This document shows positions 9,083-20,449 of a stretch of 64,000 bases of DNA, one piece after another. The DNA is from Mycobacterium paraterrae (lineage in GTDB: Bacteria; Actinomycetota; Actinomycetes; Mycobacteriales; Mycobacteriaceae), in assembly GCF_022430545.2 (NCBI RefSeq), contig NZ_CP092488.2:1612001-1676000 (forward strand), read 5' to 3'. The translations under genes were made by a program, and so were the position numbers. Below the pieces are notes generated by a model, which ran no database searches, was not told where the DNA came from, and saw only the letters and a program-made list of their open reading frames with translations. The stretch's first letter is position 1. Each line of letters starts with the position of its first letter.

Positions 9083-12000
9083 CCGCACAGACAGACAACG
9101 TCAAGGCGACGCGTTGGGTCGCCACCATCGCCGGCCTGATCGGCTTCCTGCTGTCGGTGGCCACCCCGTTGCTGCCGGTCGTGCAGACCACCGCTGACTT
9201 GAACTGGCCGCAGGATGGTCAGCTGAAAAGCGTGACGGCGCCGCTGATTTCGCTGACGCCCGTCGACTTCCACGCCACGGCGCCGTGTGAGATCGTCCGC
9301 CGCCTGCCGGCCGACGGCGGGGTGGTGCTCGGTACCGCGCCGCGAAAAGGCAAGGACGCCAACCTTCAAGCGCTGTTCATCGTCGTCAACAAACAGCGGG
9401 TCGACGTCACCGACCGCAACGTGGTGATCCTGTCGGTGCCGCGCGACCAGGTGGAATCCGCGCAATGCCAGCACATCGACGTCACCTCGACGACGGCCGG
9501 CACCTACGCCACCTTCGTCGGGCTGAAAGACGCCAGCGGCAAGGAGTTGCGCAGCGGCTACCCCGACCCCAATCTGCGTCCGCAGATCGTCGGGGTGTTC
9601 ACCGATCTGGTTGGGCCCGCGCCGCCGGGGCTGACGATGTCGGCGACCATCGACACCCGGTTCTCCACCACGCCGACCACGCTGAAGCTCGTCGCGATGA
9701 TCGGGGCAGTCCTGGCAACGATCGTCGCGCTGATCGCGCTGTGGCGCCTGGACCAGTTGGACGGTCACCGCATGCGCCGGTGGATACCGGCGAATTGGCG
9801 GACGTTCACCCTCGCCGACGCCACGATCATCTTCGGGTTCCTGTTGTGGTGGGTGATCGGGGCGAACTCCTCCGACGACGGATACATCTTGGGCATGGCC
9901 CGGGTCGCCGACCGGGCCGGCTACATGTCCAACTACTTCCGCTGGTTCGGCAGCCCGGAGGACCCGTTCGGTTGGTACTACAACCTGCTGGCCTACATGA
10001 CCCATGTCAGCGACTCGAGCCTGTGGATGCGGTTGCCCGACTTGGTCGCTGGTCTGGTCTGTTGGCTGCTGCTGTCCCGTGAGGTGCTGCCCCGGTTGGG
10101 ACCCGCCGTCACGCACAGCAAAGCCGCGAACTGGGCGGCCGGCCTGGTCCTGCTGACCGCGTGGATGCCGTTCGACAACGGCTTGCGACCCGAGCCGATC
10201 ATCGCCGTCGGCTCGCTGATCACCTATGTGCTGATCGAGCGGTCCATGCGGTACAGCCGACTGACGCCGGCGGCGCTGGCGGTGATCACCGCGGCGTTCA
10301 CCCTCGGCGTGCAGCCGACCGGTCTGATCGCGGTGGCCGCGTTGGTCGCCGGTGGTCGTCCGATCCTGCGAATCCTGGTCCGCCGCCATCGGGTGGTCGG
10401 CACCTGGCCGCTGGTCGCCCCGATGCTGGCGGCCGGCACGGTGATCCTCACGGTGGTGTTCGCCGACCAGACGCTGTCGACGGTGTTGGAAGCCACCAGA
10501 ATTCGCACCGCGATTGGGCCCAGCCAGGCCTGGTACACCGAGAACCTGCGCTACTACTATCTGATTCTGCCCACCGTCGACGGTTCGCTGTCGCGCCGGT
10601 TCGGTTTCCTGATCACCGCACTGTGCCTGTTTACTGCGGTGTTCATCATGTTGCGGCGCAAGCGGGTTCGCGGCGTGGCGCGCGGCCCGGCCTGGCGGCT
10701 GATGGGCGTCATCTTCGGCACCATGTTCTTCCTGATGTTCACCCCGACCAAGTGGGTGCACCACTTCGGGCTGTTCGCCGCGGTGGGCGCGGCGATGGCC
10801 GCATTGACCACGACGCTGGTGTCGCCGGCCGTGCTGCGCTGGTCGCGTAACCGAATGGCATTCCTGGCCGCGCTGCTGTTCCTGCTGGCGCTGTGCTTCG
10901 CCACCACCAACGGCTGGTGGTACGTGTCGAGTTACGGCGTCCCGTTCAACGCGGCGATGCCGAAGATCGCCGGAATCAGCATCAGCACAATGTTTTTCGC
11001 GCTGTTCGTGGTGGTGGCGCTCTACGCGGCCTGGTTGCACTTCGCGCCTCGTGATCGCGGCGAAGGCACGGTCGCCCGGGCGCTGACCGCCGCGCCCATC
11101 CCGCTCGCCGCCGGTTTCATGGCGCTGGTGTTCGTCGCCTCGATGACGATCGGCATCGTCCGGCAGTACCCGACGTTCTCCAACGGATCGTCGAACATCC
11201 GGGCATTCGCCGGCGGATGCGGGCTGGCCGACGACGTCCTCGTGGAACCCGACCCGAACGTCGGCTTCATGACGCCGGGACCCGGCAATTACGGGGAACT
11301 GGGCCCGTTGGGCGGGACCAACCCGGTCGGCTTCACACCGAACGGCGTGCCGGACCACACCGTCGCCGAGGCCGTGGTGATGCATCCGAACCAGCCGGGC
11401 ACCGACTACGACTGGGACGCTCCGGTGAAAACGCCGGCGGCGGGTATCAATGGCTCGACGGTGCCGCTGCCGTATGGCCTTGACCCGCAACGGGTTCCGG
11501 TGCTGGGCAGTTACACCACCGACGCGCAGCAGCAGAGCAAACTGGCCTCGGCGTGGTATCAGCTGCCGCCCGCCGACAGCGCTCATCCCCTGGTGGTGGT
11601 GACCGCCGCTGGCAAGATCGCGGGCAACAGCGTGCTGCATCACCACACCGACGGCCAGACCGTGGTCCTCGAGTACGGCAAGCCCGGACCGAACGGCGAC
11701 GTGGTGCCGGCAGGCCGGCTGGTGCCCGACGACCTCTACGGCGAGCAGCCGAAGGCGTGGCGCAACCTGCGCTACCCCCGATCCTGGATCCCTTCGGACG
11801 CCGTCGCGGTCCGGGTGATCGCCGAAGACCTGTCACTGACGCCAGAAGACTGGATAGCCGTGACGCCGCCGCGGGTGCCCGAACTGCGCTCGGTGCAGGA
11901 GTACGTCGGGTCGACGCAGCCGGTGCTGCTGGACTGGGCGGTCGGATTGGCGTTCCCGTGCCAGCAACCGATGCTGCACGCCAACGGCGTCACCGACATT

Positions 12001-12270
12001 CCGAAGTTCCGCATCACGCCCGACTACACCGCTAAGAAGATGGACACCGACACCTGGGAAGACGGCGTCAACGGTGGCCTGCTGGGCATCACCGACCTGC
12101 TGCTGCGCGCCCACGTGATGGCCACGTATCTGTCCCACGACTGGGCCCGCGACTGGGGCTCACTGCGAAAATTCGACACCTTGGTCGACGCGCCCCCGGC
12201 GCGGCTGGACCTCGGTACGGCAACGCATTTTGGCTGGTGGTCACCCGGAAAGATCCGTATCAAGCCGTAG
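9079..12270 (+). CDS. embB: Arabinosyltransferase EmbB (ethambutol target)
   Basis: 1063 residues; partner of EmbA in arabinan branching and main ethambutol target. GTG start at 9079, overlapping embA. The M. tuberculosis N terminus is longer; residue numbers here are 33 lower. The resistance-determining region reads [11 protein letters not shown], so the Met equivalent to M306 is M273 and the Ile-Leu before it are as in susceptible strains. The residue equivalent to G406 is Pro373 ([12 protein letters not shown]), as in the EmbA and EmbC paralogues. Catalytic DDG at 266-268; C-terminal carbohydrate-binding region with [14 protein letters not shown] and [12 protein letters not shown]. Ends with SPGKIRIKP. 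Confidence 0.97.
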   Translation: MTAQTDNVKATRWVATIAGLIGFLLSVATPLLPVVQTTADLNWPQDGQLKSVTAPLISLTPVDFHATAPCEIVRRLPADGGVVLGTAPRKGKDANLQALFIVVNKQRVDVTDRNVVILSVPRDQVESAQCQHIDVTSTTAGTYATFVGLKDASGKELRSGYPDPNLRPQIVGVFTDLVGPAPPGLTMSATIDTRFSTTPTTLKLVAMIGAVLATIVALIALWRLDQLDGHRMRRWIPANWRTFTLADATIIFGFLLWWVIGANSSDDGYILGMARVADRAGYMSNYFRWFGSPEDPFGWYYNLLAYMTHVSDSSLWMRLPDLVAGLVCWLLLSREVLPRLGPAVTHSKAANWAAGLVLLTAWMPFDNGLRPEPIIAVGSLITYVLIERSMRYSRLTPAALAVITAAFTLGVQPTGLIAVAALVAGGRPILRILVRRHRVVGTWPLVAPMLAAGTVILTVVFADQTLSTVLEATRIRTAIGPSQAWYTENLRYYYLILPTVDGSLSRRFGFLITALCLFTAVFIMLRRKRVRGVARGPAWRLMGVIFGTMFFLMFTPTKWVHHFGLFAAVGAAMAALTTTLVSPAVLRWSRNRMAFLAALLFLLALCFATTNGWWYVSSYGVPFNAAMPKIAGISISTMFFALFVVVALYAAWLHFAPRDRGEGTVARALTAAPIPLAAGFMALVFVASMTIGIVRQYPTFSNGSSNIRAFAGGCGLADDVLVEPDPNVGFMTPGPGNYGELGPLGGTNPVGFTPNGVPDHTVAEAVVMHPNQPGTDYDWDAPVKTPAAGINGSTVPLPYGLDPQRVPVLGSYTTDAQQQSKLASAWYQLPPADSAHPLVVVTAAGKIAGNSVLHHHTDGQTVVLEYGKPGPNGDVVPAGRLVPDDLYGEQPKAWRNLRYPRSWIPSDAVAVRVIAEDLSLTPEDWIAVTPPRVPELRSVQEYVGSTQPVLLDWAVGLAFPCQQPMLHANGVTDIPKFRITPDYTAKKMDTDTWEDGVNGGLLGITDLLLRAHVMATYLSHDWARDWGSLRKFDTLVDAPPARLDLGTATHFGWWSPGKIRIKP

Positions 12271-12371
12271 CGGTGAGCGGCATCACACTCGGGACAGGTC
12301 ACAACGCGTGGGTTCTCCGGCGGTGGCGGGTATGAGCTACACATCCCGCCCCTGAGAAGAGAGGAACGAAC

Positions 12372-12599
12372 GTGGCAAGTGGACCTGAAGAACTCGTCCG
12401 AGGCATCGTCGAAGACGTCCTCGGCAAGGCTAAAGAAATCCTCGGAATCGTCTTGAACCGTGATGGCCTCCGCGAGGAGGGTCGCGCCCAGCAGGACAAG
12501 GCGCGCGCCGCTCGCGACGTCGCGAAGAAGGAAGCAGAAGCCGCGTCCGCGCGAGGCGCAGAGAAGGCGGCTGAGGCTCGCGAGAAGTCTGCACAGTAA
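12372..12599 (+). CDS. Small CsbD-type / MBP-1-like stress protein
   Basis: 75 residues, GTG start behind GAGAGGAACG. The sequence MASGPEELVRGIVEDVLGKAKEI then an Ala/Glu/Lys/Arg-rich amphipathic tail (DKARAARDVAKKEAEAASARG) resembles mycobacterial microaggregate-binding protein 1 and other CsbD-domain proteins, in which a GKAKE motif is typical. No signal peptide or membrane segment. Predicted largely helical, charged and heat-stable. Its function in mycobacteria is not established; CsbD proteins are often stress induced. It stands alone, with a strong terminator directly downstream. Confidence 0.7.
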   Translation: MASGPEELVRGIVEDVLGKAKEILGIVLNRDGLREEGRAQQDKARAARDVAKKEAEAASARGAEKAAEAREKSAQ

Positions 12600-12610
12600 C
12601 CTAAGCGATT

Positions 12611-12644
12611 GGGCGGCAAGGGCTTCGGCCCTGCCGCCCTTTTG
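12611..12644 (+). terminator. Intrinsic terminator after the CsbD-type gene
   Basis: GGGCGGCAAGGGC, loop TTCG, then GCCCTGCCGCCC, followed by TTTT. The stem has one bulged A. It starts 12 bp after the stop codon and is the best textbook intrinsic terminator in the window. Confidence 0.8.
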
Positions 12645-12732
12645 CACGTCTGGGTGCAGCGCGAACCACCACGGGCCGATGATTCGGCGCCGAGGATCGC
12701 GGGTAGGCGTTGCTGACGCACAGGAGGAGGCG

Positions 12733-12855
12733 ATGATGCGAGCTGAAGAAGGCGACGAATCCGTCAAGGACTACGCGGACGAAGCCGCGAAGGCAAAAAA
12801 GGAACTCCGGGAGTCGACCGAGTCCGGCGAGAAGGTTCAAAAGCAGGACGAGTGA
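12733..12855 (+). CDS. Hypothetical 40-residue acidic/amphipathic protein
   Basis: ATGATG at 12733-12738 sits 4-7 nt behind the strong ribosome site AGGAGGAGG. The product (MMRAEEGDESVKDYADEAAK then KAKKELRESTESGEKVQKQDE) is strongly charged with no hydrophobic core, resembling the helical tail of the CsbD-type protein upstream. It may be a shortened relative of it. No known family is assigned. Called on the ribosome site, the composition and the neighbour. Confidence 0.5.
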   Translation: MMRAEEGDESVKDYADEAAKAKKELRESTESGEKVQKQDE

Positions 12856-12944
12856 GACGCGTGTCACATTAGCGCGCTGTGTGTAACGCATATCTCCGCT
12901 GGCCGCCATGGTGTCCTGGAGCCGACGACCGCGATACTTGACAC

Positions 12945-13442
12945 ATGTCTTTTAACATCCTGGCCCGCTGCGCGGCGCCCGTCGCGGTCGCGCTGGCCGG
13001 GACAGTGGTTCCTGGCCCAACCGGGCCGTCCTGGGCGGACGGCGGCACGGTGGTCCCGATGCGCAGCATCCTGCGCGCCTGCGACTTCACCCCGATCCCC
13101 GATCGGGCGTCGACCGACCGCGCGTCGGCAACCGCAGTCATCCACAACAACGGCGGCTCAGTATCGGCCGACGTGCACTTCGCCGAGCCTGGCGCGCCGA
13201 ACACGCACTACGACGTCGCTCTCATCCAGGCGCCTCGGGCTTCAAATGCGCCATGCGACGGTCCCGGCCCCGGGGTCGCCGTCGGCTCGCTGAACACCGA
13301 CGGTGCCGGCATCGCCAACACCACGGTCAGCGACGGCCTGCGTTCGGGCACGACCGGCGTGTGGCTGTTCATTCGGCAAGCGAATCCGTACTCGCAGAGC
13401 CCGCAGGAGTTCTACACCTCCGACTTCAAGGCGAGCGTCTGA
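12945..13442 (+). CDS. Secreted hypothetical protein
   Basis: 165 residues. Residues 1-31 look like a Sec signal peptide (short basic start, then ARCAAPVAVALAGTVVPG, cleavage near SWA-DGG). The mature part has two Cys that could form a disulfide (in ILRACDFTPI and APCDGPG) and a likely beta-sandwich pattern (TAVIHNNGGSVSADVHF, THYDVALIQAP, GVWLFIRQ, EFYTSDFKASV). It resembles small exported mycobacterial proteins of unknown role. It is convergent with accD4 and monocistronic. Confidence 0.7.
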   Translation: MSFNILARCAAPVAVALAGTVVPGPTGPSWADGGTVVPMRSILRACDFTPIPDRASTDRASATAVIHNNGGSVSADVHFAEPGAPNTHYDVALIQAPRASNAPCDGPGPGVAVGSLNTDGAGIANTTVSDGLRSGTTGVWLFIRQANPYSQSPQEFYTSDFKASV

Positions 13443-13560
13443 CGGCCCTATATGTCCGCAGTGCACCGACTGTGCAGGTTATAGCCGTGATTTCGCGATT
13501 TCGACCCTTACTAGCTACACAGTCAGCGCCGGCGAGATCCGGGGGTCTGACGGCGAGCGT

Positions 13561-15114
13561 CTAAATCGGCGTCAGGCCGTGCTTGCGCTGGGTACGCCAG
13601 TGAATCTGCTTCTCCCGCAACAGATGTAGCGACTTGCGCAGCAGCAGCCGAGTTTCGTGCGGCTCGATGACGCCGTCGATGTAGCCACGTTCAGCCGCGA
13701 TCCACGGGATCGCCATATTGAGGTTGTAGCCCTCGATGAAGTCCTTCTTGATCTGTTGCACCTCAGGGGCGTTGGGGTCCGGGAACCGCTTCACCAAAAG
13801 CTGCGCGGCACCATCAGCCCCGATCACCGCGATCCGCGCGGTGGGCCAGGCGAAGTTCAAATCGGCGGACAGCTGCTTGGAACCCATCACCGCGTACCCA
13901 CCGCCGTACGCCTTGCGGACGACGATCGTCACCTTCGGCACGTCGGCTTCCACGACCGCGTTGAAGAACCGGCCGCCGCGCTTGATGATCCCGTTCTTCT
14001 CCTCCGCGACACCGGGCATCGCGCCCGGGGTGTCCACCACGAAAACCAGCGGCAGGTTGTAGGAGTCGCAGAACCGGATGAAGCTGGATGCCTTGTCCGA
14101 TGCCTCGCTGTCGACCGCCCCGGACATCACCATCGGCTGGTTGGCGATCACGCCGACCGATCGCCCGTCGACGCGGGCGAACGCGGTGATGATGGCCGGG
14201 CCGCGCTGGTCGGCGATCTCGAAGACGTCGCCGTCGTCGAAGATCCGCAGCAGGATCTCGTGCATGTCGTACGCCGTGTTGTCGGCGTCGGGCACGATCG
14301 TGTCGAGCTCGAGGTCGGTCGGTGTGATCTCCGGCTCGAGGCCCGGGTTGACGATCGGCCCGTCGCCAAACGTGTTGTCCGGCAGGAACGACAGGTAATC
14401 CCGCACGTACTGGAAAGCCGCGGCCTCGTCCTCGACCACCTTGTGGATGTTGCCGCGCTGGGCCTGCACGTCGGCGCCGCCCAACTCGTCGAAGGTCACG
14501 TCCTCGCCGGTGACGTCCTTGATGACATCCGGGCCGGTGATGAACATGTAGCCCTGGTCGCGGACCGCCACCAGCAGGTCGGTCTGGATCGGCGAATAGA
14601 CCGCTCCCCCAGCACATTTGCCGAGGATGATGGAGATCTCCGGGACCAGGCCGCGCAGCATCTCGTGGCGGCGGCCCAGCTCGGCGTACCAGGCTAGCGA
14701 GGTCACCGCGTCCTGGATCCGCGCGCCGGCCGAGTCGTTGATGCCGATGATCGGGCAGCCGACCATGGCCACCCAATCCATCAGCTTGGCCACCTTGCGG
14801 CCGAACATCTCACCGACCGAGCCCTGGAACACGGTCTGGTCGTGGCTGAACACCGCGACCGGCCGGCCGTTGATCCGGCCGTGGCCGGTAACGACGCCGT
14901 CGCCGTAAAGCGCGTTCGGGTCGCCCGGCGTGCGAGCCAGCGCGCCGATCTCCAGGAAGCTGCCCGGGTCGAGCAAGGCATGGATTCGGGCGCGGGCGCT
15001 CGGAATGCCCTTCTTGTCGCGCCGCGCTATGGCTTTCGGATCACCAGGCTCCTTCGCCAGCTCCAGCTTCTCGCGTAGTTCGGTCAGCAGCTCGGCGGTG
15101 GTCTTGGTGGTCAC
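13561..15114 (-). CDS. accD4: Acyl-CoA carboxylase beta subunit AccD4
   Basis: 517 residues, carboxyltransferase of the AccA3/AccD4 complex. It carboxylates the long C24-26 acyl substrate that Pks13 condenses with meromycolate. It has the two-part crotonase-like fold of acetyl/propionyl-CoA carboxylase beta chains: N-half [17 protein letters not shown] and [12 protein letters not shown]-half [11 protein letters not shown] and [15 protein letters not shown]. The GTG start at 15114 abuts the pks13 stop with no gap, so it is the third gene of fadD32-pks13-accD4. The order matches M. tuberculosis Rv3799c-Rv3801c. Confidence 0.97.
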   Translation of the reverse strand: MTTKTTAELLTELREKLELAKEPGDPKAIARRDKKGIPSARARIHALLDPGSFLEIGALARTPGDPNALYGDGVVTGHGRINGRPVAVFSHDQTVFQGSVGEMFGRKVAKLMDWVAMVGCPIIGINDSAGARIQDAVTSLAWYAELGRRHEMLRGLVPEISIILGKCAGGAVYSPIQTDLLVAVRDQGYMFITGPDVIKDVTGEDVTFDELGGADVQAQRGNIHKVVEDEAAAFQYVRDYLSFLPDNTFGDGPIVNPGLEPEITPTDLELDTIVPDADNTAYDMHEILLRIFDDGDVFEIADQRGPAIITAFARVDGRSVGVIANQPMVMSGAVDSEASDKASSFIRFCDSYNLPLVFVVDTPGAMPGVAEEKNGIIKRGGRFFNAVVEADVPKVTIVVRKAYGGGYAVMGSKQLSADLNFAWPTARIAVIGADGAAQLLVKRFPDPNAPEVQQIKKDFIEGYNLNMAIPWIAAERGYIDGVIEPHETRLLLRKSLHLLREKQIHWRTQRKHGLTPI

Positions 15115-18100
15115 TTAGCCCTCTTTCTGCTCGGCGTGAAGCTTGTTGAGCGCCTGGGTCATATGCGCACCGACCTTGGCGATGATCGGCTCGTCGATGG
15201 CTTGGATGTGCTCGCCACCAATGTGCACGATCTCCAAGTCGGAGACATACTCGCCCCACCCACCGTCCGGCTTGCGGGTGGCGTAGGCGGGCTCGAACAC
15301 GATGGCGTCGTCGTGGTAGCGGTCGGCCATGTACAACACGACATGGCCGTCGTAGGGCTGGATCTCGATAGTGTCCAGGGCCCGATTGTCCAGGTACGAC
15401 GTGCGCTGGTGTTCGATGATGCCGCCCGGGATCTGCACGCCGCTCTGCGCGACGACGTCCAGCACGAACTTCACCTGGCCCTCGTCGTCGAGCTTTTCCA
15501 GCTCCTCGTAGGGGATCTCCGGAATCTCGACGTTGAACGTGCGTTCGGCGAAGCGGGCGTAGCGGTCCCACCGCGCGCGCATGCCGGCTTGACTCTGGTC
15601 GATCGGCTCGCCGGGCAGGACCAAGTCGATCAGGCCGACAAAACGGACGTCCGCGCCAGCTCGTTTGAGTCCGATCGCGCAGGCGTAGGCCAGCGCGCCG
15701 CCCAGCGACCAGCCGGCCAGCTGGAACGGGCCGTCGTGCATTTCCAACAGCTTCGGCACGTACTCGGCGGCGCGCTCCTCGATGGAGCCCTCCACCCGCT
15801 CGAAGCCGTACACCGGGACGTCGGCCGGCAGTCGCTTCATCAGCGGCTCGTACACGACGGTGGACCCGCCGGCCGGATGGAACACGAACAGCGGATCCTT
15901 CGTGCTGCCGTCCTGCGGCGCCCGCAGGGTGCGGACGAAACCGTCGACCACGCCTTCCTCGAGCTGGTCGCGCACGATGCTCGCGAGGCCTTCGATGGTC
16001 GTTGCCGACTTCACGTCGTCGACGGTGATGGTGCCTTCGGCGCGCTCAGAGAGCCGCTCGGCCAGCTTGGTAGCGGCCGAATCGTCGAGCTTGGGCAACG
16101 GATTGAAGATGCCGCCCGGCGATTTGCCGGTGACAATCGCCCACGTCGCGAACGTGACCCGCTCAGCGGCGTCTCGCGGTGGGACGTCGGCGCCAAGCGC
16201 CTCGGTCACCGCTTCGGAGGTCAGAACCTTGGCGGCGGCCGCGGCGGCAGTCGCCTTGCTCACGCCGTTACCGGCCGCACCCGGGCCCGAGGGGTCAGTC
16301 GGAGGAGGCGGAATCGGCGCGGCCGCCTCGGGTTGCGGCTCGGGCTGGGCTTGCGTCTCCGGCTCGGCTTGCGGGTCCGCCGCCGGCGCGGCCACCGACG
16401 ACACCGTCGCACCCGACAGCAGAGCGGCCTGCTCCGCGGCGATCTCCTCGGGAGTCTGGGTCTTCTGGTGCTCGTGCAACTCCTGCACTTCGTCGCGGTG
16501 GTCGACCGCGTACTGAATCAGCTGCTCGATGTTGTACAGGTTGGCGTCGCGGACGGCCTGCAGCTGGATCGGCGGCAGGTCGAAGTCGTATTCGACGCGG
16601 TTCTTGATCCGGACGGCCATCATCGAGTCCAGCCCCAGCTCGACCAGCGGCACCTCCCAGGGGAGGTCCTCGGGCTCGTACCCCATCGCCATCGACACGA
16701 TCGCGGCGAGCCGATCGCGTACGGACTCACCGGAATCCGGCGACCAGCGCGCCAACGCACCCACCTGACGGGCGGTCAGGCTGTCGGTCACGATCTCGGC
16801 TTCGGGCTCGTCGGCGACCGGTTCCGGCGCCGCAGTGACCGCCCCCGCGATCGCTGATCCCGCACCAACGGCCGTCGGCAAGACCGAGGACTGCCCGGCC
16901 CGCGACACCAAGGCGTCGTAGACCAGCGTGAAAGACTCGTCGATGCGGGCGTGGACCTGTACCGACGCGCCACCGGGGTGGCGGGTCAGCGTGGTCACCA
17001 GCCGGGCGTTCTCGGCAGCCACCGCGCGTTGCTCGGATGCGGTCAACACCGCGTCGGGAAGCACTTGTGTGGCAGCGGCTTTCACCAGCGCGGCCAGGTC
17101 GATCTCACCGCGTGGCGCGTACTCCCACACATGCCGGCCGTCCGGCAGCGCGACGTGCGTGCCCGGCATCAGCACCGAGCCGTCACCGGAGAAGTGCGCG
17201 TTGAGCCAGTGCTCCTTGCGCTTGAACCGTGTCGGCGGGATGTTCGCGTAGTCACCCGGGCCAGAGGCGCGACTGAACAGCGTGCGGATGTCGAGATCGT
17301 GGCCGTGAACGAACAGCTGCGCCATCGCCGAGATCATCGACTCGACGTCGTCCTGCTTGCGCGCCAACGTCGGAATCAACTGCGCATCAGGCAATCCCGC
17401 GGCCGCGGTGGTCAGGCCGATCTGCATCAACGCAACCGGGTTAGGTGCGAGCTCCAGGAAGGTGGTGTACCCGTTGTCGACGGCATTGCGGACGCCGTGG
17501 GTGAAGTACACCGAGTGCCGCATGCCCTTGAGCCAGTAGGCCACGTCGTGGATCGGCTCGCCGCCAGGCCGGATGAAGGTGCCCTCGTGCACCGTCGAGA
17601 AGATCCCGACCTGCGGGGTGTGCGGCGAAATACCTTGCAGCTCAGCGGAGAACTCGCCGAGCAGCGGGTCCATCTGCGAGGTGTGGCCGGCGCCCTTGGT
17701 CTGGAGTTTGCGCGCGAAGCGGCCTTCCGCCTCGGCGCGGGCGACGATCGCGTCGATCTGGTCCGGCGGGCCACCGATCACGGTCTGGCTGGGCGCGGCG
17801 TAGACGCACACCTCCAGGCCGGGGAAGTCACCGAACACCGTCTTGAGTTCGTCGGCGGAGTACTCGACCAGCGCCATGAACCGGATGTACTCACCGAAGA
17901 GCATCGCCTCGCCCTCACCCATCAGGTGCGAGCGCGAGCAGATCACCCGGGTAGCGTCGGCCAGCGACAGGCCACCGGCGAAGTACGCCGACGCCGGCTC
18001 GCCCAGCGATTGGCCAATCACCGCAGCGGGTTTCGCGCCGTGATGTTTGAGCAGCTCGCCCAGCCCGATCTGGATGGCGAAAATGACGACGTTACTGGTC

Positions 18101-20421
18101 TCGATGCCGTAGTCGACCGAGTCGTCGAGGATCAACTCGAGAATCGAGTAGCCGCGCTCGTCCTGGATCAGCGAGTCGACCTTATCGATCCACTCGGCAA
18201 AGATCTCGTTGCGCAGGTAAAGATTCTTGCCCATCTTGCGGTGCTGCGCACCGAAGCCCGCCATCGCCCACACCGGGCCGTTGGTGGCCGGGCCGTCCGT
18301 GCTGAACACGTAGGGCTTCTGCTTGCCTTCGGCCAGGGCCCGCAGACCCTTGATCGCTTCCTCGTGATCGTGCGCCAACACCACCGCACGGGAGCGGCCA
18401 TGGTTGCGGCGCGACAGCGCGCGGCCGATCGATTCCAGCGAAGACGCTTGCCCCTCCGGCGATTCCATCCAATCGGCCAGTTCGGCCGCGGCGGCCCGCT
18501 TGCGTGACGTCAGGAAGGCCGACACTGCCAGGGGCACCACCGGCAACGGCGTCTCCTCGGCAGCCAACTCTTCGAGCGCGATTGCTTTGAGGCGCCGCGC
18601 TTCGTCCGTGATGCCGGGCAGTTCGTACTCGTCGTCGGCCGCCTTCGGGCTGTCCTCGATGAACTCGCCGTACTCGTCGAACCGCATGCCTCCGACGAGT
18701 TCGACGTGCTCGTCGGATGCCGCTGCGTCCGTCTGCTTTTCGGGTTCCGCCTCGGATTCCCGCTCGACCACATCACGCGGCAGCACCTCCCGGAGCACCA
18801 CGTGCGCGTTGGCGCCACCGAAGCCGAAGCTGGACACACCGGCGACGGCGTAACCGCCGTAGCGGGGCCAGTCACTCACCGTGTCAAGCACTTTCAGGCG
18901 CGACGCCTCGAAGTCGATGTACGGATTGGGCCCGGCGTAGTTGATCGACGGCGGCAGCTTGTCATGCTGCAAGGCCAGCACCATCTTGGACAGGCTCGCC
19001 GCACCGGCGGCCGATTCCATGTGTCCGACATTGGTTTTGATCGCGCCGAGCAGCAACGGCTTGTCAGCGGGCCGGCCACGGCCGACCACCCGGCCCAGTG
19101 CCTGGGCTTCGATCGGGTCACCCAGCACGGTGCCGGTGCCGTGCGCCTCGACGTAGTCGATCGTGCGCGGGTTGATGCCGGCGTCCTTGTAGGCCCGGCG
19201 CAGCACGTCGGCCTGGGCGTCGGGATTGGGCGCGATGAGGCCGTTGGACCGGCCGTCATGGTTGACCGCGCTGCCCGCGATCACCGCGAGGATCTGATCA
19301 CCGTCGCGGCGGGCGTCGTCGACGCGCTTGAGCACCAACATCGCCCCGCCCTCGGAGCGGGTGTAACCGTCGGCGTCGGCCGAGAACGACTTGATCCGGC
19401 CGTCCGGCGAAAGCACCTGACCAATCTCGTCGAAACCGAGCGTGACCGCGGGGGTGATCAGCGCGTTGACACCGCCGGCCATCGCCACGTCGCACTCGCC
19501 GCTGCGCAGCGCCTGCACGGCCTGGTGAGTGGCGACCAGCGAGCTCGAACACGCGGTGTCCACCGCGACCGACGGGCCGTGGAAATCGAAGAAGTACGAA
19601 ACCCGGTTTGCCACAATCGAGCTCGCCGTACCGGTGATCGCGTAGGGGTGGGCGACGGTCGGGTCCGACATCGCCAGGTAGCTGTAGTCCATCACCGAGG
19701 TGCCGACGAAAACGCCGACGGACTCGCCGCGCAGGCTGGATGCCGGGATGCGGGCGTGCTCCAGAGCTTCCCAGGTGAGCTCGAGCGTCATCCGCTGCTG
19801 CGGGTCGATGTTGTCGGCCTCGGTCTTGGACAGCGCGAAGAACTCCGAGTCGAAACCCTTGATGTCGGAGACGTATCCACCGCGGGTGCGGGCCTTCGCG
19901 ATCATCTCGGCCAGCCGCGGCTCTTCCTTGAACTCCGACCAGCGGTCCTCGGGCAGGTCGGTGATCGCGTCGCGTCCCTCCAACAGCGCGGCCCACGTCT
20001 CGTCGGGTGAGTTCATGTCGCCGGGCAGGCGGGTCGCCAAGCCCACGACGGCGATATCGACCCGGTCGACCGGACCGGTGCGGGTCCAATCGGCCTCGTC
20101 GGTGTCGTCGGTGTCGAGCGCGGGGTCGCCCTCGACGATCCAGGTGGCCAGCGACTCGATTGTCGGGTGCTCGAAGGCGGCCGCGATCGAGACGGTGACG
20201 CCGGTGGCGTCCTCGATGTCGGCGGCCATCGCCACCGCGTCACGCGAGGACAGGCCCAGCTCCACCATGGGGGTGGCCTCGTCCACCGCGTCGGGTGATT
20301 GGCCGGTGGCCTTGGCAACCCAGTTGCGCAGCCACTGCCGGACCTCGGCGATGGACATGTCGGTGCGGGCCGGCTTCGCGGCCTCGGTTGCAGGTACCGG
20401 TTCGAGGTCTAGGTCAGTCAT
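15115..20421 (-). CDS. pks13: Polyketide synthase Pks13 (mycolic acid condensase)
   Basis: 1768 residues (M. tuberculosis about 1733). It performs the Claisen condensation of the meromycoloyl chain (from FadD32) with carboxyacyl-CoA (from AccD4) to give alpha-alkyl beta-ketoacids. Domains in order: ACP1 with carrier Ser59 (ELGLSSRDA), ketosynthase with Cys291 (DTACSSSL), acyltransferase with Ser805 (GQSLGE), ACP2 with Ser1266 (LGLDSMM), and C-terminal thioesterase with Ser1572 ([10 protein letters not shown]). A Pro/Ala/Gln-rich linker near 1370-1440 joins ACP2 to the thioesterase region. All catalytic residues are present. ATG start; 28 bp after fadD32. Confidence 0.98.
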   Translation of the reverse strand: MTDLDLEPVPATEAAKPARTDMSIAEVRQWLRNWVAKATGQSPDAVDEATPMVELGLSSRDAVAMAADIEDATGVTVSIAAAFEHPTIESLATWIVEGDPALDTDDTDEADWTRTGPVDRVDIAVVGLATRLPGDMNSPDETWAALLEGRDAITDLPEDRWSEFKEEPRLAEMIAKARTRGGYVSDIKGFDSEFFALSKTEADNIDPQQRMTLELTWEALEHARIPASSLRGESVGVFVGTSVMDYSYLAMSDPTVAHPYAITGTASSIVANRVSYFFDFHGPSVAVDTACSSSLVATHQAVQALRSGECDVAMAGGVNALITPAVTLGFDEIGQVLSPDGRIKSFSADADGYTRSEGGAMLVLKRVDDARRDGDQILAVIAGSAVNHDGRSNGLIAPNPDAQADVLRRAYKDAGINPRTIDYVEAHGTGTVLGDPIEAQALGRVVGRGRPADKPLLLGAIKTNVGHMESAAGAASLSKMVLALQHDKLPPSINYAGPNPYIDFEASRLKVLDTVSDWPRYGGYAVAGVSSFGFGGANAHVVLREVLPRDVVERESEAEPEKQTDAAASDEHVELVGGMRFDEYGEFIEDSPKAADDEYELPGITDEARRLKAIALEELAAEETPLPVVPLAVSAFLTSRKRAAAAELADWMESPEGQASSLESIGRALSRRNHGRSRAVVLAHDHEEAIKGLRALAEGKQKPYVFSTDGPATNGPVWAMAGFGAQHRKMGKNLYLRNEIFAEWIDKVDSLIQDERGYSILELILDDSVDYGIETSNVVIFAIQIGLGELLKHHGAKPAAVIGQSLGEPASAYFAGGLSLADATRVICSRSHLMGEGEAMLFGEYIRFMALVEYSADELKTVFGDFPGLEVCVYAAPSQTVIGGPPDQIDAIVARAEAEGRFARKLQTKGAGHTSQMDPLLGEFSAELQGISPHTPQVGIFSTVHEGTFIRPGGEPIHDVAYWLKGMRHSVYFTHGVRNAVDNGYTTFLELAPNPVALMQIGLTTAAAGLPDAQLIPTLARKQDDVESMISAMAQLFVHGHDLDIRTLFSRASGPGDYANIPPTRFKRKEHWLNAHFSGDGSVLMPGTHVALPDGRHVWEYAPRGEIDLAALVKAAATQVLPDAVLTASEQRAVAAENARLVTTLTRHPGGASVQVHARIDESFTLVYDALVSRAGQSSVLPTAVGAGSAIAGAVTAAPEPVADEPEAEIVTDSLTARQVGALARWSPDSGESVRDRLAAIVSMAMGYEPEDLPWEVPLVELGLDSMMAVRIKNRVEYDFDLPPIQLQAVRDANLYNIEQLIQYAVDHRDEVQELHEHQKTQTPEEIAAEQAALLSGATVSSVAAPAADPQAEPETQAQPEPQPEAAAPIPPPPTDPSGPGAAGNGVSKATAAAAAAKVLTSEAVTEALGADVPPRDAAERVTFATWAIVTGKSPGGIFNPLPKLDDSAATKLAERLSERAEGTITVDDVKSATTIEGLASIVRDQLEEGVVDGFVRTLRAPQDGSTKDPLFVFHPAGGSTVVYEPLMKRLPADVPVYGFERVEGSIEERAAEYVPKLLEMHDGPFQLAGWSLGGALAYACAIGLKRAGADVRFVGLIDLVLPGEPIDQSQAGMRARWDRYARFAERTFNVEIPEIPYEELEKLDDEGQVKFVLDVVAQSGVQIPGGIIEHQRTSYLDNRALDTIEIQPYDGHVVLYMADRYHDDAIVFEPAYATRKPDGGWGEYVSDLEIVHIGGEHIQAIDEPIIAKVGAHMTQALNKLHAEQKEG

Positions 20422-20449
20422 GTTCGCACTCAGTTAGTTGTGGTCTGGG

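Noticed and set aside
8962..11646. 894-codon minus-strand open frame opposite embB
   Set aside because: It mirrors the codon bias of embB on the other strand. The translation is rich in His, Gln, Arg and Gly with no family match or hydrophobic pattern.
15136..16857. 573-codon plus-strand frame opposite pks13
   Set aside because: Lies within the thioesterase/ACP part of pks13. The translation is low-complexity Arg/Leu/Gly/Val-rich, an antisense shadow.
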